A stretch of 64,000 bases of DNA from the NCBI RefSeq assembly GCF_046630445.1, contig NC_092336.1:502339001-502403000 (forward strand). Reading direction: 5' to 3'. This DNA is from Rutidosis leptorrhynchoides. Taxonomy: Eukaryota > Streptophyta > Magnoliopsida > Asterales > Asteraceae. The notes beneath the pieces are model-generated. The model saw only the letters and a program-made list of their open reading frames with translations, did not search any database and was not told where the DNA came from. Each line of letters starts with the position of its first letter. Within the stretch, counting starts at the first letter, position 1. A program made the position numbers and the translations under genes. This document shows positions 11,850-22,528 of the stretch, piece by piece.

Positions 11850-12317
11850 GTTCACCATGAACCAAGCAGTAGAACCTGTAGAGAAAGGGTTCACAAGATT
11901 TAATCAAAAGCTGCACGAGATCTCTGAAAACATAAATAGGAGAACCAAAAATGATAGTTGCGTCAACACAACACCGACGAAGAAAGAAATTCGTGGAATC
12001 GATGATCCCCTTCTAAAGGGAAGCTTTAGTGACAGTGCAACCACCAAGAAAAAAAAGAAACCATACGAAATTAGGATCCACAAGTGCAGAAAATGGCGGT
12101 GAAAGCAGCAGTGAGCAAGTGTATGGTGGTATTAGGTTTGTGGACGTAGGTGGCATGCAAAGGGTTAGTTCGCTAAAGAAATTTGGGTTTATATCTAACT
12201 CTGAACCATGGAGAACATTATACGAAAACTCCTCGCGCCGTTCTCATTTAACTGAAGGTGCAAATGATCTTGTGGGTCTTGATGTGGGTACCAAAGTAGT
12301 TCTTCGTGTATCTCAAG
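11850..12317 (+). pseudogene. Captured exon-like fragment in Helitron, unrecognised protein
   Basis: A stretch with protein-like composition preceded by an AG acceptor (11848-11849) and ending at a GTAAGT donor (12318). It is open in one frame from 11845 to 12102 and in the next from 12029 to 12325. The two join through a single-base slip in the A-run at about 12047-12060. The first part contains a heptad-like segment (FTRFNQKLHEISENINRR). The second contains SSSEQVYGGIRFVDVGG and LVGLDVGTKVVLRVSQ. I do not recognise the family. The splice-site edges and the frameshift fit a gene fragment carried by the Helitron. Confidence 0.45.
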
Positions 12318-13543
12318 GTAAGTAGCTCTTTGATGATGATGATGATGTTTATAGGAAGGGATTGTCAGTTCATACTTACCTGTTGTGTGGTGTTATGAGA
12401 AAGCATGGCTGCTTAATAACTATGCTTATTGTATAAAGACATTCGGTTGGTTATCTGGCCTATATGTTGATATTATACATATATACTATTTACCAACACA
12501 CAGGTGGCCTTAATATACATTTGGTTTATCTTTCTCCACACTTATAAAGGTAAATTTAAGTCTTTAATACCTTCTATCAGCTCTTTGAAATATGGAGTGA
12601 GATAGAACTTTAATTGTTTAAATCGTTTTTAGGCATAGTTTCGCCCACAGCCAAAAACTGATGTCAAATCTTCCAAGCTTTGCAAGTAGTTTCTGGGAAT
12701 AATAGATCTTATCGTAAGGAGGTGAGAGTTATTGCCTATTTAGACTGATATCACTTTCAAAATGGACATCCAATAACATAATGTTTGTATGCAGATCTCT
12801 AAAATAGGAAGCCAAATATTTGCGTTCATATAAAAGCTAATGTTCATTGTGCTTATCTTCATTGACGCATTATTTGCGGTGCTTACATCTTTCTCAACCC
12901 ACATTTGGATGATAAGGCAGGTACTTTACACGAGCAATAGCATCTCAGGTAGTAATAAATGGCAGCTGACGATGGTTTTACACCATTGAACCTATTGACA
13001 GCTGATGGATAATCTTAGAGGGTGCAAGTGAAGGTCTTTTTGGTATGGAATAAAACGTACCTCTCAAATCTGAATCAAACTTCTTCCATTGAAGTAGTCA
13101 AGCTTCTCAAATCCCACAACCCTTATGCATGACTTGAGTTTACAAGCAACAAGTACTGCCGAGTTGTATAAACATTTGCGTTTTAAGATTCTATGACTTT
13201 TGGAGCATGGTGAAAACAGGTTGTGCTACCCATTCGACTACCCATTTTTCCTTGAAATAATTCTATTGTGTCTCCCATTTGACCCATTATGAATATATAA
13301 CCAGAATCATCTCATTCATAAGTTAATAAGTTGAAATTACCACCTGTAATCTCAGCATCTCCGATGACTGTATTTCCTTAACACCTGCAGACATGTAGGA
13401 TTTAGCTATTGATTCTTTCCCTTCACCTGATGATAACTATAAGGTTGTATTCAACTTTTTTAAGTTCCTCACTTTTATTTAAGCTTTATATTTATTGACG
13501 GCTTTTGGCATGTTTTAATTTGATAATTGTTGTCTTTGCAGGT

Positions 13544-13770
13544 GCACACTGAATATATATTCTCATGATGAATGGGTGTTTACAGTAGACACTGGGTATT
13601 GATGTTATTGTTCTTGTTGTTAATGGATGAGTGTTTCCGAGCTTGCAACTCTAAAGCACTATTTGCAGCATTTGAAGAGAACGGGAGGGATAGTTATTAC
13701 ACATTTTTCACCTGAAGCAATTGGATATGGTCATGCCAATGTAGTTGCCACTGTAATTAAAGGATGTGCG
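13544..13770 (+). pseudogene. Captured exon-like fragment in Helitron, unrecognised
   Basis: After a CTTTGCAG acceptor (13541) a short protein-like stretch begins. Around 13625-13765 one frame reads LATLKHYLQHLKRTGGIVI followed by THFSPEAIGYGHANVVAT, with no stop. Its composition looks like a real globular domain, but I cannot name it. A stop near 13565 in the leading frame shows that the piece is degenerate. Confidence 0.35.
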
Positions 13771-15416
13771 TGTCATTAAACTTGCTATTCTCTTTCTACT
13801 TTCAGGCGTATAGGATCCTTCTTTTATATTAGTGTATACATATATATATGTAAATACTATGTTGACTTTGGCCTTGCAAAACAAAGACGTTTACATTAAT
13901 TTCTATAAATGGTTCTTAAATATATTTATTTCCAATATCAATATCCATAGACTTGTGCATTTTGTTTTTCATCAATTTTTTGAAATGTTAAAACTTAAAA
14001 GTGATGCTTATACTGCTTGATCTCCTTTGGTTTATCCCTACGTTCTAAATTGCGCTCACCTTTCTCCTAAATTTTGGCCACATGACCAACAAGTTTGACT
14101 TGGTCATTTATGTAACTATAGGTTTTGCATCGATTCTCTTTAAATTAATTGGATAAATTTTTATCATGCGTGTGAATCAAGACTGTTGATACTGTTGTTG
14201 TCCTTAAAAGTGTTTGGTCGAACAAAGAAATGATGCGTGTCCAGAAGTTAAATAACGGGAACTTCCATTGTCCAAAGTTGTAGACGCAATGCATTCGAGT
14301 GGCGTGAAAAGTACTCTGTTAGTGAATCAAATGCTGAAATGAAAAAGTATCTCTAAAGAAAGAAAAGAAATATTGCAAGTCACTTTGGTCAACATGCTGC
14401 TTTGAGTTTGCTGATAACTTGGTTTCATCTAACGTGGTTCAAAATGGTTTGTGTTTTTTGTTTGGTGGCTTTTTTTATCTCATTACAATTTGCATCATAA
14501 TATAAGAACTTGCTATTGATAGTAAGCTACTGAACTGGTCTTATCTTCTCCAATGGTTGTATTGAAACAGTGTGATATAAAGAAAATGAACTCATGTGAG
14601 TAGTGAAAATGTGGAGGTTTCATTAAAGCAACTGGCCTCAACTGATTGAACCTTGATGCCAATCACTTTGTATGATTTTTATTTCCTTGGAAGCGTTAAA
14701 TATTATAATTGTCAGGGTGAATAGTGAAGAAAGTACCCAAACTTTGTTTAAAACACATCATCTGTTTTGGATAACTTATTTTTCTGGCTCGAAAAAGCAT
14801 TAGTCTTTACTATTTCATGATTAATTACAGTGAATTGCAGGACTCAAGTTGATTACTATTTTTATGTATTTTTGAAACTTTAACGGGTTTAGCAACCTCC
14901 TCCAGTAATTGCTTCAGGAATGAGTGCTTTGCTTCAATAAGGAGTGTGGCATGTTCTTTTGCCTTCACCGTATCATTTGGAGTTAATGAAGGAATTTGTA
15001 TGATAATTAAAGTGAATAAAACACGAGTAACATTTTGATTGATCTCGGCCTCCAGTCCCGAGTATGTTTCTACAAAACAACTTTTTTTATGACATCAACG
15101 AATGTAGGAGAAACCACGCCGAAGAATTGAGAAAGACATCAAAAAGTTACATTTTCGCCGTCTGCAATTTTATACATCAAACCTATAGCAGTACGAACCG
15201 TTGATTACTACTACTTTCGAATTCAAGTTTTACTTTATTTTGAATCTTTTTTGTTACTTTATTTTCAACAAGATTTTTTTATTTATATTTTCAAATTTGA
15301 ATTTTTGGAATATTTTATTGGTTAATTTTATTATTATGGTTGAAGATTGTCTAAAATATCATAATTTCATAAAAACCGCGAAATCGCGGGTCTTTAACTA
15401 GTATTAGGGAAAAGTA

Positions 15417-15420
<4 letters not shown>

Positions 15421-15485
<65 letters not shown>
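15421..15485. repeat. (TA)n microsatellite
   Basis: About 32 uninterrupted TA units just outside the Helitron 3' end. It is likely hypervariable. Confidence 0.97.
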
Positions 15486-15486
<1 letters not shown>

Positions 15487-15487
<1 letters not shown>

Positions 15488-16431
15488 TAAGCTTCATTTA
15501 AGCATAATTAGATTTGACGGTCTGTCCTTCTCGGACACTATGCGGGCGATTGGCTTTGAAAACCTCAACATTCTGTATTTGTGGTACACATTTATATTTA
15601 TATACACACTAAATACGGACAATGGTACCCAATAATACCTCGCCACATCATCAACTTCGCTACAGTATAACATTACCTCCAGTGTAACATTAACCGACAG
15701 GGGTAATTTTGTCTTTTTACACCCGCAAAAAAAAAAAAATTTGAAACAAATCTGATTCTACAATTCCTTCCAGCCATCTGTCAACCATCACAGTCATGCT
15801 TCATCACCCACCACCGACAACCACTATCACCGACCACCATCAAGCACCGTCACCGACCACCGTTAACCTCAGTCATCTACAAACCGGAAAACAATTTTTT
15901 ATTTATTTTTAATTAATATTTTACCACCAACATATCTCTTTCCACCACCACCACGGTACCTCCAGGCACTACCACCATAGCACCGTCAGCCACCTGCCAC
16001 CGCTGCCATTAACCGCCTGTAACTGCCACCATCAACCTCCTGCAACCTCCGTCAACAACCTCCTTACATCGGTAAAATAATCAAATGAAATAAACAGAAT
16101 AATGAAAAAAATAAAAAACAAACTCATGATAATCGAAGTTCCAATCGGTGACGGCGACGATTTAGTGGTGAAGGGAGGATGGAGGTGGTGCCCCGCGACG
16201 GTTTTACTGTGGTGGTTGGGTGAAGACCTTCGGGCGGCTGAAGGTGATCGAGTGAAGCTCCGTCGACCTTGGTTTGTCCACGGCCGGTCTTGAAGTGATT
16301 TAAGGCGACATCGATTTTCTTCCGATAGAAAAATTAAACGGGATATTGTGAAGCGGCTACCATATTTGCAAGATACAAAACCTAACTTTGTGATCTTAAA
16401 ATGGGATAGGCTATTGGTTTTTCACCTGGGG
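15487..16431. other. No gene seen between Helitron and MULE
   Basis: At 15780-16060 it is a CCACCA/CACCG-rich low-complexity stretch (ccaccgacaaccactatcacc-like). At 16102-16293 a short open frame lacks any motif and is probably the same low-complexity repeat continued. Nothing here is supported as a gene. Confidence 0.45.
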
Positions 16432-16440
16432 TTTTATTTA
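16432..16440. repeat. Target site duplication of MULE, left
   Basis: ttttattta, directly before the TIR base 16441. The identical nine bases follow the other TIR at 43538-43546. Nine bp is the hallmark length for Mutator-type insertion. Confidence 0.95.
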
Positions 16441-16545
16441 GGGATTATCACCAAAATACCCTTTTTTTTAAGCTTGTTGACTGACAGCCCTAAAAAAAAA
16501 AAGTTTGACAATTTGCCCTCGCAAGGCGCAAGACACCTTGCGTCA
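16441..16545 (+). repeat. MULE left terminal inverted repeat
   Basis: About 105 bp matching the inverse of 43433-43537 with very few differences: GGGATTATCACC, then an A/T run, aagcttgttgactgacagcc, an A-run, gtttgacaatttgccctcg and the first CGCAAGG units. Confidence 0.93.
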
Positions 16546-16680
16546 TTGCGACCTTGCGTCTTTGCGATCTTGCGACCATGCGACCTTGCGTTACCGACAA
16601 ACGCAACAAAGAGACTTGCGTCCTTGCGTATTGCGTCTTGCGTCTTGCGCCTTTGCGCCTTGCGTCTTGCGTCTTATCCA
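16522..16680 (+). repeat. MULE subterminal CTTGCG array, left
   Basis: More than fifteen occurrences of CTTGCGT, TTTGCG or ATTGCG at a spacing of 7-12 bases, all in one orientation after the first few. Similar units lie near the right end at about 43377-43460 in the opposite orientation. Repeated subterminal motifs are often transposase binding sites, so a binding role is inferred. Confidence 0.8.
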
Positions 16681-16854
16681 GATAAGATTTTCATGATTTC
16701 GTGGATAAGATTTTGTACGATTTTTGTACTATTACGGATAACTTTTTCAATTCATATAAGGTATTACCAGCTCTATTTTCACTTCATTTCCACCATTTCA
16801 ACATAAATCATATAATTTCAAGCGTCATTAAGGTAACTTTCTTTGTTTTAAATA

Positions 16855-19551
16855 ATGAGTTTTAGTGATAATGAAACCTTTGTTATTCATATATGTTGTG
16901 GTGGTTCTTTTCAATTTATTAATAACTTACCTATGTATTTGCCTCTAGATTGTTTTAGAACACGATTAAAACTCCCAGTTGCTCCCCAAAAACTAATTAC
17001 TCGAAGAATATTGTTAAAAAATGTTCTTAGAAAAATTAATTTGCCACCTAATGCTCCTGTTTCAATGAGATATGTTGTCGATAATCTTGTTTTTGATATT
17101 ACTGATGATTATGAAGACTTTCGTGATTTTCTACAACATGCAATATCAAATGCTCCTATTAATATTTACATTGTCGACAAAGTTACAATGCATCAACTCC
17201 CAGAAAACTTACAGTCAGTGCAAATCCTACCAATACACAATGTCCATCAAAACCTACCAACACACGATGTCCAACAAAACCTACCAACAAATGAGGAGAG
17301 CACAAACCTTCAGACACCCAATTTGGAAGAAGCACGACCTGAAGTACCACCTCCAAACACAGAAGAGTTTGATTTCTTCAACTATGGAGTTGAGAACGTA
17401 TGTAAAATTAAAAAAACAGATCACCCTTTTGAATCAGTTGTCGCGTCTAGTGCTTCGGAGGAAGAAAATGACAGAGAAGATCAAGATGAAGATGAAAATG
17501 AAGAAGAGGAAGAAAAAAAGGATGTATTCTGGAATATGCCACTTTTATTGAGTGAGCATGACCAAGAGACTGAATCTACGAGCCAAATAACAACCAGTTA
17601 TAGAGTATCCGATTTGATTAAAGTTCGACAAACTTTTTTAAACAAGGATGATTTTGTAAACCATCTATACACAAAATGTCTTGAAGAAAACTTCCAAATT
17701 AAGCCTGTAAAGTCTGACAAATCTCGATTCACTGCTAAATGCATGTTGCCAAATTGTGAGTGGAAATGTAGTGCATACAAAATACGCCACACTGACAACT
17801 TCATCGTAAAGAAATTGCATGACGTACACACATGCTCACGTACCCAAATTATGAGAAATAATAAACATGCTTCCAAAAAGGTGTTAGGAAGTATTCTGAT
17901 GGAATCGTTCAAAGCTGCAAATCGAGACTATAATCCAAAAGATATACGTGATGATGTTGGCAACCGTTTTCGGGTGAGCATTTCTTACAATCAAGCATGG
18001 AGAGCCAAGTGTCATGCAATAGAGATGCTTCGTGGCAGTATGGATGACTCGTTCCGAATGCTTCCCATTTATCTTCATAACATTAAGATTCATAACCCAG
18101 GAAGCATGACAAATGTGGTGACTGACAATGAAAATAGATTCGTGATGTGTTACATGTCCTTTGGCGCAGTTGTAAGTATCACTCATCCTACAATTGTTTT
18201 ATCTTAAACTAATAGCAATCTCATTTGATTTGTTTGCGTGCAGATTCGATCATTTGTCCAAAATGTTCGCCCTATTATCATCGTTGATGGTGCACATTTG
18301 AAAGCTGGATACTTGGGTACAAATTTAGTCGCTGTTGCAATGGATGCCAATAACGGAATTTTGCCATTGGCTTATGGAATTGGTGAAGGCGAGACAAACG
18401 AGGTTTGGTCATGGTTTTTTGGCAATCTAAGAGATCATTTAGAAAGTTGTGGTATGAGTAATCGTATGTCATAGATTACCTTTATTTCTGATCGTGCTCC
18501 TTCAATAGCACATGGTATTTCAAATGTGTTTCCTGAAGCCTTTCACTCTTTTTGCTCACGTCATCTATTCATGAACATAAAAACGATGTCCAACAAATTC
18601 AAATATTTTGAATGGCACTATTGGAAAATGGTTAAGGCTTATCGTTTGTCAGATTTTCAAGATCATGTTAGTGTATTTCAACGAAGATTAAAAGCATCTC
18701 ACAAGTATCTAAATGACGTTGGTTTCAACAAATGGTCCAGAAGTCATGCTGGTCATGTTAGGTATGCATACCTTACTAGCAACAGTGTAGAGTCTATTAA
18801 CGCTCTATCCAAACATGCTCGCAAACTACCAGTTTGCATGTTATTGGAATTTTTTCGCGCTTCTATACAGGATTGGTTTTTCAAACATCACAACAAAGCA
18901 GTTAGTCTCACTTCAACGGTTACTCCATATGTTGAACGTAAATTAGGTAAGAGGACGAACAAATCAAGAAGATGGCAAGCATTTCCATCGACAAACAATC
19001 TAATAGAGGTGCGTGATGGAAGGAAAAACGGCCTCGTTAATCTAGAAGATAGAACATGTACATGTGGGCAATGGCAATTATCAGGCATACCTTGTGGACA
19101 TGTATTGGCAGCAGCACGACTCTTCGGAGTGGAAGATGTTACATGTTATGTATCACATTGGTTCTTGTCTCAAACTTATATAAATACATATTCCGAACAC
19201 ATCCTTCCTTTGCCCCATCGATCCGAATGGTCCGATCCAGGGCCCAAGATCTTGAAAATCGTAAAGCCCCCAATTCAAAAGAAAAGAGCACCTGGACGCC
19301 CAAAAAGTACCGATCGGATTCCATCTCAAGGTGAAGAAACTGAAAAGAAAGTAAGAACATGTACTCGTTGCAAGCAAGCAGGTCATAACCGAACAACATG
19401 TAGCGCTTCTTATGACCTAACCGGTGAATCTACTTCTCAGAGGGTTAAAAAAACAGCCTCAAAATCAAAGTCAAAGTCGAAAGAGAAAGTCGAACCTTCG
19501 CAAGCTTATCAGTCTCAATTTTATCAAACGTACGATTTAGACCAGAATTAG
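16855..19551 (+). pseudogene. MuDR-type MULE transposase, one in-frame stop
   Basis: Exon 1 is 16855-18171 (439 codons). The intron is 18172-18243 (GTAAGT...GCAG). Exon 2 is 18244-19551. An acidic tract (about residues 200-225) is followed by a DBD_Tnp_Mut/WRKY-like zinc domain (about 240-330, with CMLPNCEWKCSA and LHDVHTC). The MULE catalytic domain follows: IIVDGAHLK (first Asp), FISDRAPSI (second Asp) and TSNSVESIN (Glu). Then come a SWIM finger, CTCGQWQLSGIPCGH, and a C-terminal CCHC knuckle, CTRCKQAGHNRTTC. It would cut and reinsert the element by binding its TIRs in the nucleus. The whole frame of about 870 codons is open except for TAG at 18472-18474, three codons before the second catalytic Asp block. 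One substitution thus separates it from an intact gene. It may still be read through, or be non-autonomous. Confidence 0.92.
18172..18243 (+). other. Intron of MULE transposase
   Basis: 72 bp, GTAAGT donor, TTTGCGTGCAG acceptor, T-rich. Both flanking frames are phase 0 and joining them places the FGAV block directly before IRSFVQN, as the catalytic domain requires. It contains an in-frame stop (TAA near 18205) if not removed. Confidence 0.85.
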
Positions 19552-19644
19552 GGGACCAGAATTAGTTGCTTGTTTATCAGTCTCAGTTTGTTGTTTATCA
19601 GTCTCAGTTAGTTGTTTAAATATGTGTCATAAATTGACCTACAT

Positions 19645-20000
19645 AGAGACGCAAGAACGCAAGAAAAATCTTGCGTATGTCATCAAACACACGCAAATAC
19701 GCAAACAATAACTTGCGTCTGTCTTTAAAAAAGACGCAACTTTTCAACAATACCTTGCAACAAAAGAAACATAAAAAGTTAAGAAGGAAGGACGCAAGGT
19801 TGACCTTGCGATACACGCAAGGACGCAAGGTAGACCTTGCGTCAGGAGCAAGGACGCAAGGTCTACCTTGCGGGTGGACGCATGGACGCAAATTTTACTT
19901 TGCGTCCATAATGAAGACGCAAGGGTAATCTTGCGAGGGTCGCAAGGACGCAAGAGAGTGTTTGCGAACGGACGCAAGGGCGCAAGATTTGTCTTGCGCC
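19645..20000. repeat. MULE palindrome array 1 (about 10 units)
   Basis: About ten units of the form ACGCAAG(GACGCAAG)-NNNN-CTTGCG(T), one every 25-45 bases. Examples are at about 19791, 19815, 19851, 19882, 19917 and 19980. Each arm pair can fold into a 6-9 bp hairpin, while the inter-unit sequences differ. It lies between the transposase stop codon and the end of the convergent minus-strand gene. Array 2 on the other side of that gene has the same design. Confidence 0.88.
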
Positions 20001-20049
20001 TATTACAGTTTACTCAAAATGTATAGTTAATATAAAAAAAAGGACTAAC

Positions 20050-20246
20050 CTTATCACATTCAGCCCAGGATGGATAAAGGTCATCACTACCATCCCCAAG
20101 ACAAATCAAATACATATAATCTGGGGGATTGAATTTAATGATCCCCTCTGCTTCAGGATTAGATGTATCCCCCTTCTCCTCCTCATTTTGAGTGTCATCA
20201 TCATAAAAGGACTTGAATTTCTCCAGTTGATTGAGGAAACCCAATG
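20050..20246 (-). pseudogene. MULE second gene, exon 2 distal part (cut by element B)
   Basis: Minus strand, joined in frame to 42624-42574 if element B and one copy of its 5-bp duplication are removed. It reads GFLNQLEKFKSFYDDDTQNE, an acidic linker, then PPDYMYLICLGDGSDDLYP and SWAECDK, and ends at a GTTAGT donor (20049-20044). The last part resembles the opening of viroplasmin/RNase H1 N-terminal domains (aromatic-x-V...G...G-(I/L)-Y-x-SW-x-E-C), which bind RNA-DNA hybrids or act in plant pararetroviruses. This is a weak, motif-level match. A downstream exon is not visible: the following bases hold only the palindrome array. Its function in the MULE is unknown. Confidence 0.45.
20242..20246. 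repeat. Target site duplication of Gypsy element B, left
   Basis: caatg, repeated at 42574-42578 directly after the 3' LTR. Confidence 0.93.
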
Positions 20247-20365
20247 TGTAAGACCCGAATAATTGAAGTGTACACATGTGTATATAAGTGTATTGTGCGG
20301 TACTCGAATTGGGGTTTGGTTGTATATATTTAAAAAGGCAAAAGGAGCTGGACTGGAAGAGTTGC

Positions 20366-20396
20366 GCGCCGCGCGGCCTGGTGGCGCGCCGCGCCA
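20366..20396. repeat. GC-only palindromic segment in LTR B (5' side)
   Basis: Two GCGCGCCGCGC-type blocks (gcgcgccgcgcgg and ggcgcgccgcgcc) separated by cctggt. The second is followed by atctgtctg. The inverse, atggcgcggcgcgc, occurs twice at 22154-22192 near the LTR's other end. The rest of the LTR is AT-rich. The same segments recur at 40669-40700 and 42460-42500 in the 3' LTR. Confidence 0.85.
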
Positions 20397-21295
20397 TCTG
20401 TCTGTGACAGATTCTCTCTTTCTTTTAAATTAGATATTTTGAGGGTATTTTGGTAAAATCACTTGGAGGCCGGATTTAATGCCTTAGATCAGTTTTGGGG
20501 AGTTCATTTACTCCTTCCACAACTACCAACACTTATCCAAATCAATTCTAGAGAGATAGTGGCTTTTAGTGAGGGAAACCCCATTTTGGAGAAGAAGAAG
20601 AAGGTTTCTTGCTTAAGTCCAAGCATTAAAGTTGTTCGCCTTCCCTCTAGCTTCGTTGTGATAGTTGTGGTATGCTCTAATCTTAATTTCTTTGTTTAAT
20701 TTGATTTAGGGCTAGGGTTTGGGGTGAAGATGAACATAAAACCCATTTTGTTAGTGTTTTGGGTGTTCTAGGGTAATTTGAGTCATGTAGACTCAATATT
20801 GGGTTAACTAGGGTTTGGAAGAGTTAATTGTTGTTAGAGAACCCTAATTAGCTAGTAAAATTTCTAGAACACCATGATTTATGTAAATGGGTGTAAATGG
20901 GTTAGTGGTTGACCCAAAATGGGTAGGTTGACTTTGAAAGTGTCAAATGGGTCAAAATGAACCTAAGCTAATTAATATGTGTGGTTGAAGCCTAAAACTA
21001 GTGTTAAAATGTGTAATGAACCTACTTTGGTTAATGATAGGGTTTTGTGATGAGTTAACCCGATTTTAGGGTTAAGGGTGCAAATGGGTCGGATTTGCAC
21101 CATGGGTCAAATTAACACTAGGAGTGAGCTTTAGAGTGTTGACCAACTCGAGTTGTGATTTTGATATTGTGATAAATGTAATAGGTGCGTTACATTGAAG
21201 TGTTCAAGCTCGGTTATCTTTCACCAAGAGATTTGGAGGTGAGTGGAATAATTATGCATTCGTGTATATGGCGTGTTTATTTGTGGGTGTTATGG

Positions 21296-21546
21296 TATGA
21301 ACCATCGAGCCGGTAGTACCATAGCATGTGTGTAAATTGATGTGAACCACGAGCCGGTAGCATCGAGTGTGAACCACGAGCCGGTAGCACTATAAAATAA
21401 TTGATGTGAACCACGAGCCGGTAGCATCGAGTGTGAACCACGAGCCGGTAGCACTATAAACAAAGTGTGAACCACGAGCCGGTAGCACTATAAACGAGTG
21501 AGACTCAATGCGTATGGTGTGAACCACGAGCCGGTAGCACCATAGC
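21296..21546. repeat. Minisatellite in 5' LTR B, unit GTGAACCACGAGCCGGTAGC
   Basis: Seven units of GTGAACCACGAGCCGGTAGC with alternating tails (atcgagt, actataaa). The first unit is a variant (gaaccatcgagccggtagta). Spacing is 27-53 bases. The 3' LTR copy has a different order in its first unit, so the array changes faster than the LTR around it. Confidence 0.92.
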
Positions 21547-22153
21547 GTCATGGTTAACCATATTAAGATTTGTTGATATTTAGCATGCTAAATTATTTAT
21601 GGTTGTGTTGAGTATATGCTAACTCGGTTATGTTATTGTATGACTTGTTAAGTGTTTGAGGTTGATGACATGCTTTTGTGTTACACGTTTCGTACGAGGT
21701 ATCTTGTGTTGTGATTGCAAATAGATGGGCGATATATATGTATGTGTAATTATTGCATTCACTAAGCTTTGCTTACCCTCTCGTTGTTTACCACTTTTAT
21801 AGGTTCGGTGTTGGACAAGGGTAAGGGCATCGTTTTGGACTAGGGATCCCGCTTGTTGCTAAGGGACGCTTTTGGTTTTAGTAGCTCTTGGAGTTTGACC
21901 GATAGTTGGGTAGTTTAATCCCAAACGCCATGCTCATTGTGTAGTTTGGAACTTAAACTTTTTGGTGGTCGAAACTCCTAAATTGTACTAAACTTGTAAT
22001 TTGGGTCGTGTAGGCCCCGCTTGTAAAACTTTAATTTTATGTTTGAAACATGTTAGTTTTACATATTTGGTTGTATGGTAAAAAGCGTTTTGTCTAAAAG
22101 TGCCGGGAACTAGTCAATCTTTTCGCGGTTAAAAGTCCCGGGGACAGCCAGAT

Positions 22154-22192
22154 ATGGCGCGGCGCGCGGGCAATATGGCGCGGCGCGCCGAT
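22154..22192. repeat. GC-only palindromic segment in LTR B (3' side)
   Basis: Two copies of atggcgcggcgcgc, separated by gggcaat. It is the inverse of the block near 20380, so the two LTR regions could pair over about 1.8 kb of transcript. Confidence 0.85.
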
Positions 22193-22268
22193 GGTCTGCA
22201 ACAGAATTTTTTTTTTTATTTCGTATTTTCACAAGGCTTTATCGGGTGTTGGTTTGGGTTGTTACAAG

Positions 22269-22280
22269 TGGTATCAGAGC
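22269..22280 (+). other. Primer binding site of element B, initiator-Met tRNA
   Basis: TGGTATCAGAGC, two bases after the LTR end at 22266. Confidence 0.95.
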
Positions 22281-22523
22281 ATGGTCTAAGGGATTTAGGT
22301 GACTTGAGATAGGTGCCTAGACTTAGACTTTTGTGTGCGTGATTATGCGGGACTTGTAGGACTTTGGGTCGGATCGGAATGATTAGTGCATAGGTTTATG
22401 TGAACTAATCATGCGCTATTTGTTTGTGTTGTGTTTAGCAATCATCAAGCGAGATGGACGTTGTACTAGCGAGTTAGCGCGACGTGCTCGCGTAGTAATG
22501 ACTAGCTACCATTACTACGGGTG
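22281..22523 (+). other. Leader of element B, 5' part
   Basis: Non-coding leader between the PBS and the site where element A inserted. It continues after element A at 35954-36072 and reaches the gag start. No open frame. Confidence 0.8.
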
Positions 22524-22528
22524 CAAAT
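22524..22528. repeat. Target site duplication of Gypsy element A, left
   Basis: caaat, repeated at 35949-35953. Confidence 0.93.

Larger units (their letters stand above)
10987..15401 (+). mobile_element. Non-autonomous Helitron, about 4.4 kb, with exon-like fragments
   Basis: The 5' end is A followed by TCTATCTATCTATTCCATAC (start at 10987, or 4 or 8 bases later because of the repeat), leading to the usual ACTTTAAAAGAG. The 3' end has a perfect hairpin, CCGCG-AAAT-CGCGG, then about 9 bases and CTAG (15398-15401), followed by T. This gives an A-T insertion. No Rep/helicase motif is present. The interior carries splice-bounded, exon-like pieces (11850-12317, around 13544-13770) separated by intron-like AT-rich DNA. 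Transduplicated host gene fragments are typical of plant Helitrons. Confidence 0.7.
20247..22266 (+). repeat. 5' LTR of Gypsy element B
   Basis: 2020 bp, TGTAAGACCC...GTTGTTACA. It holds GC-rich palindromic segments near both ends (20366-20396 and 22154-22192) and a seven-copy minisatellite at 21296-21546. Confidence 0.95.

Noticed and set aside
16102..16293. Short ORF between Helitron and MULE
   Set aside because: No motif. Sequence composition continues the neighbouring CCACC/GGTGG low-complexity stretch.
19645..20000. CRISPR-like array (palindromic repeats with unique spacers)
   Set aside because: Plant nuclear context, repeat arms only 6-9 bases and variable, no cas genes. The array belongs to the MULE.
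21290..21475. Open minus-strand frame with repeated PARGSH-type residues
   Set aside because: It is the translation of the LTR minisatellite on the wrong strand. It recurs with changes in the other LTR and has no gene signals.
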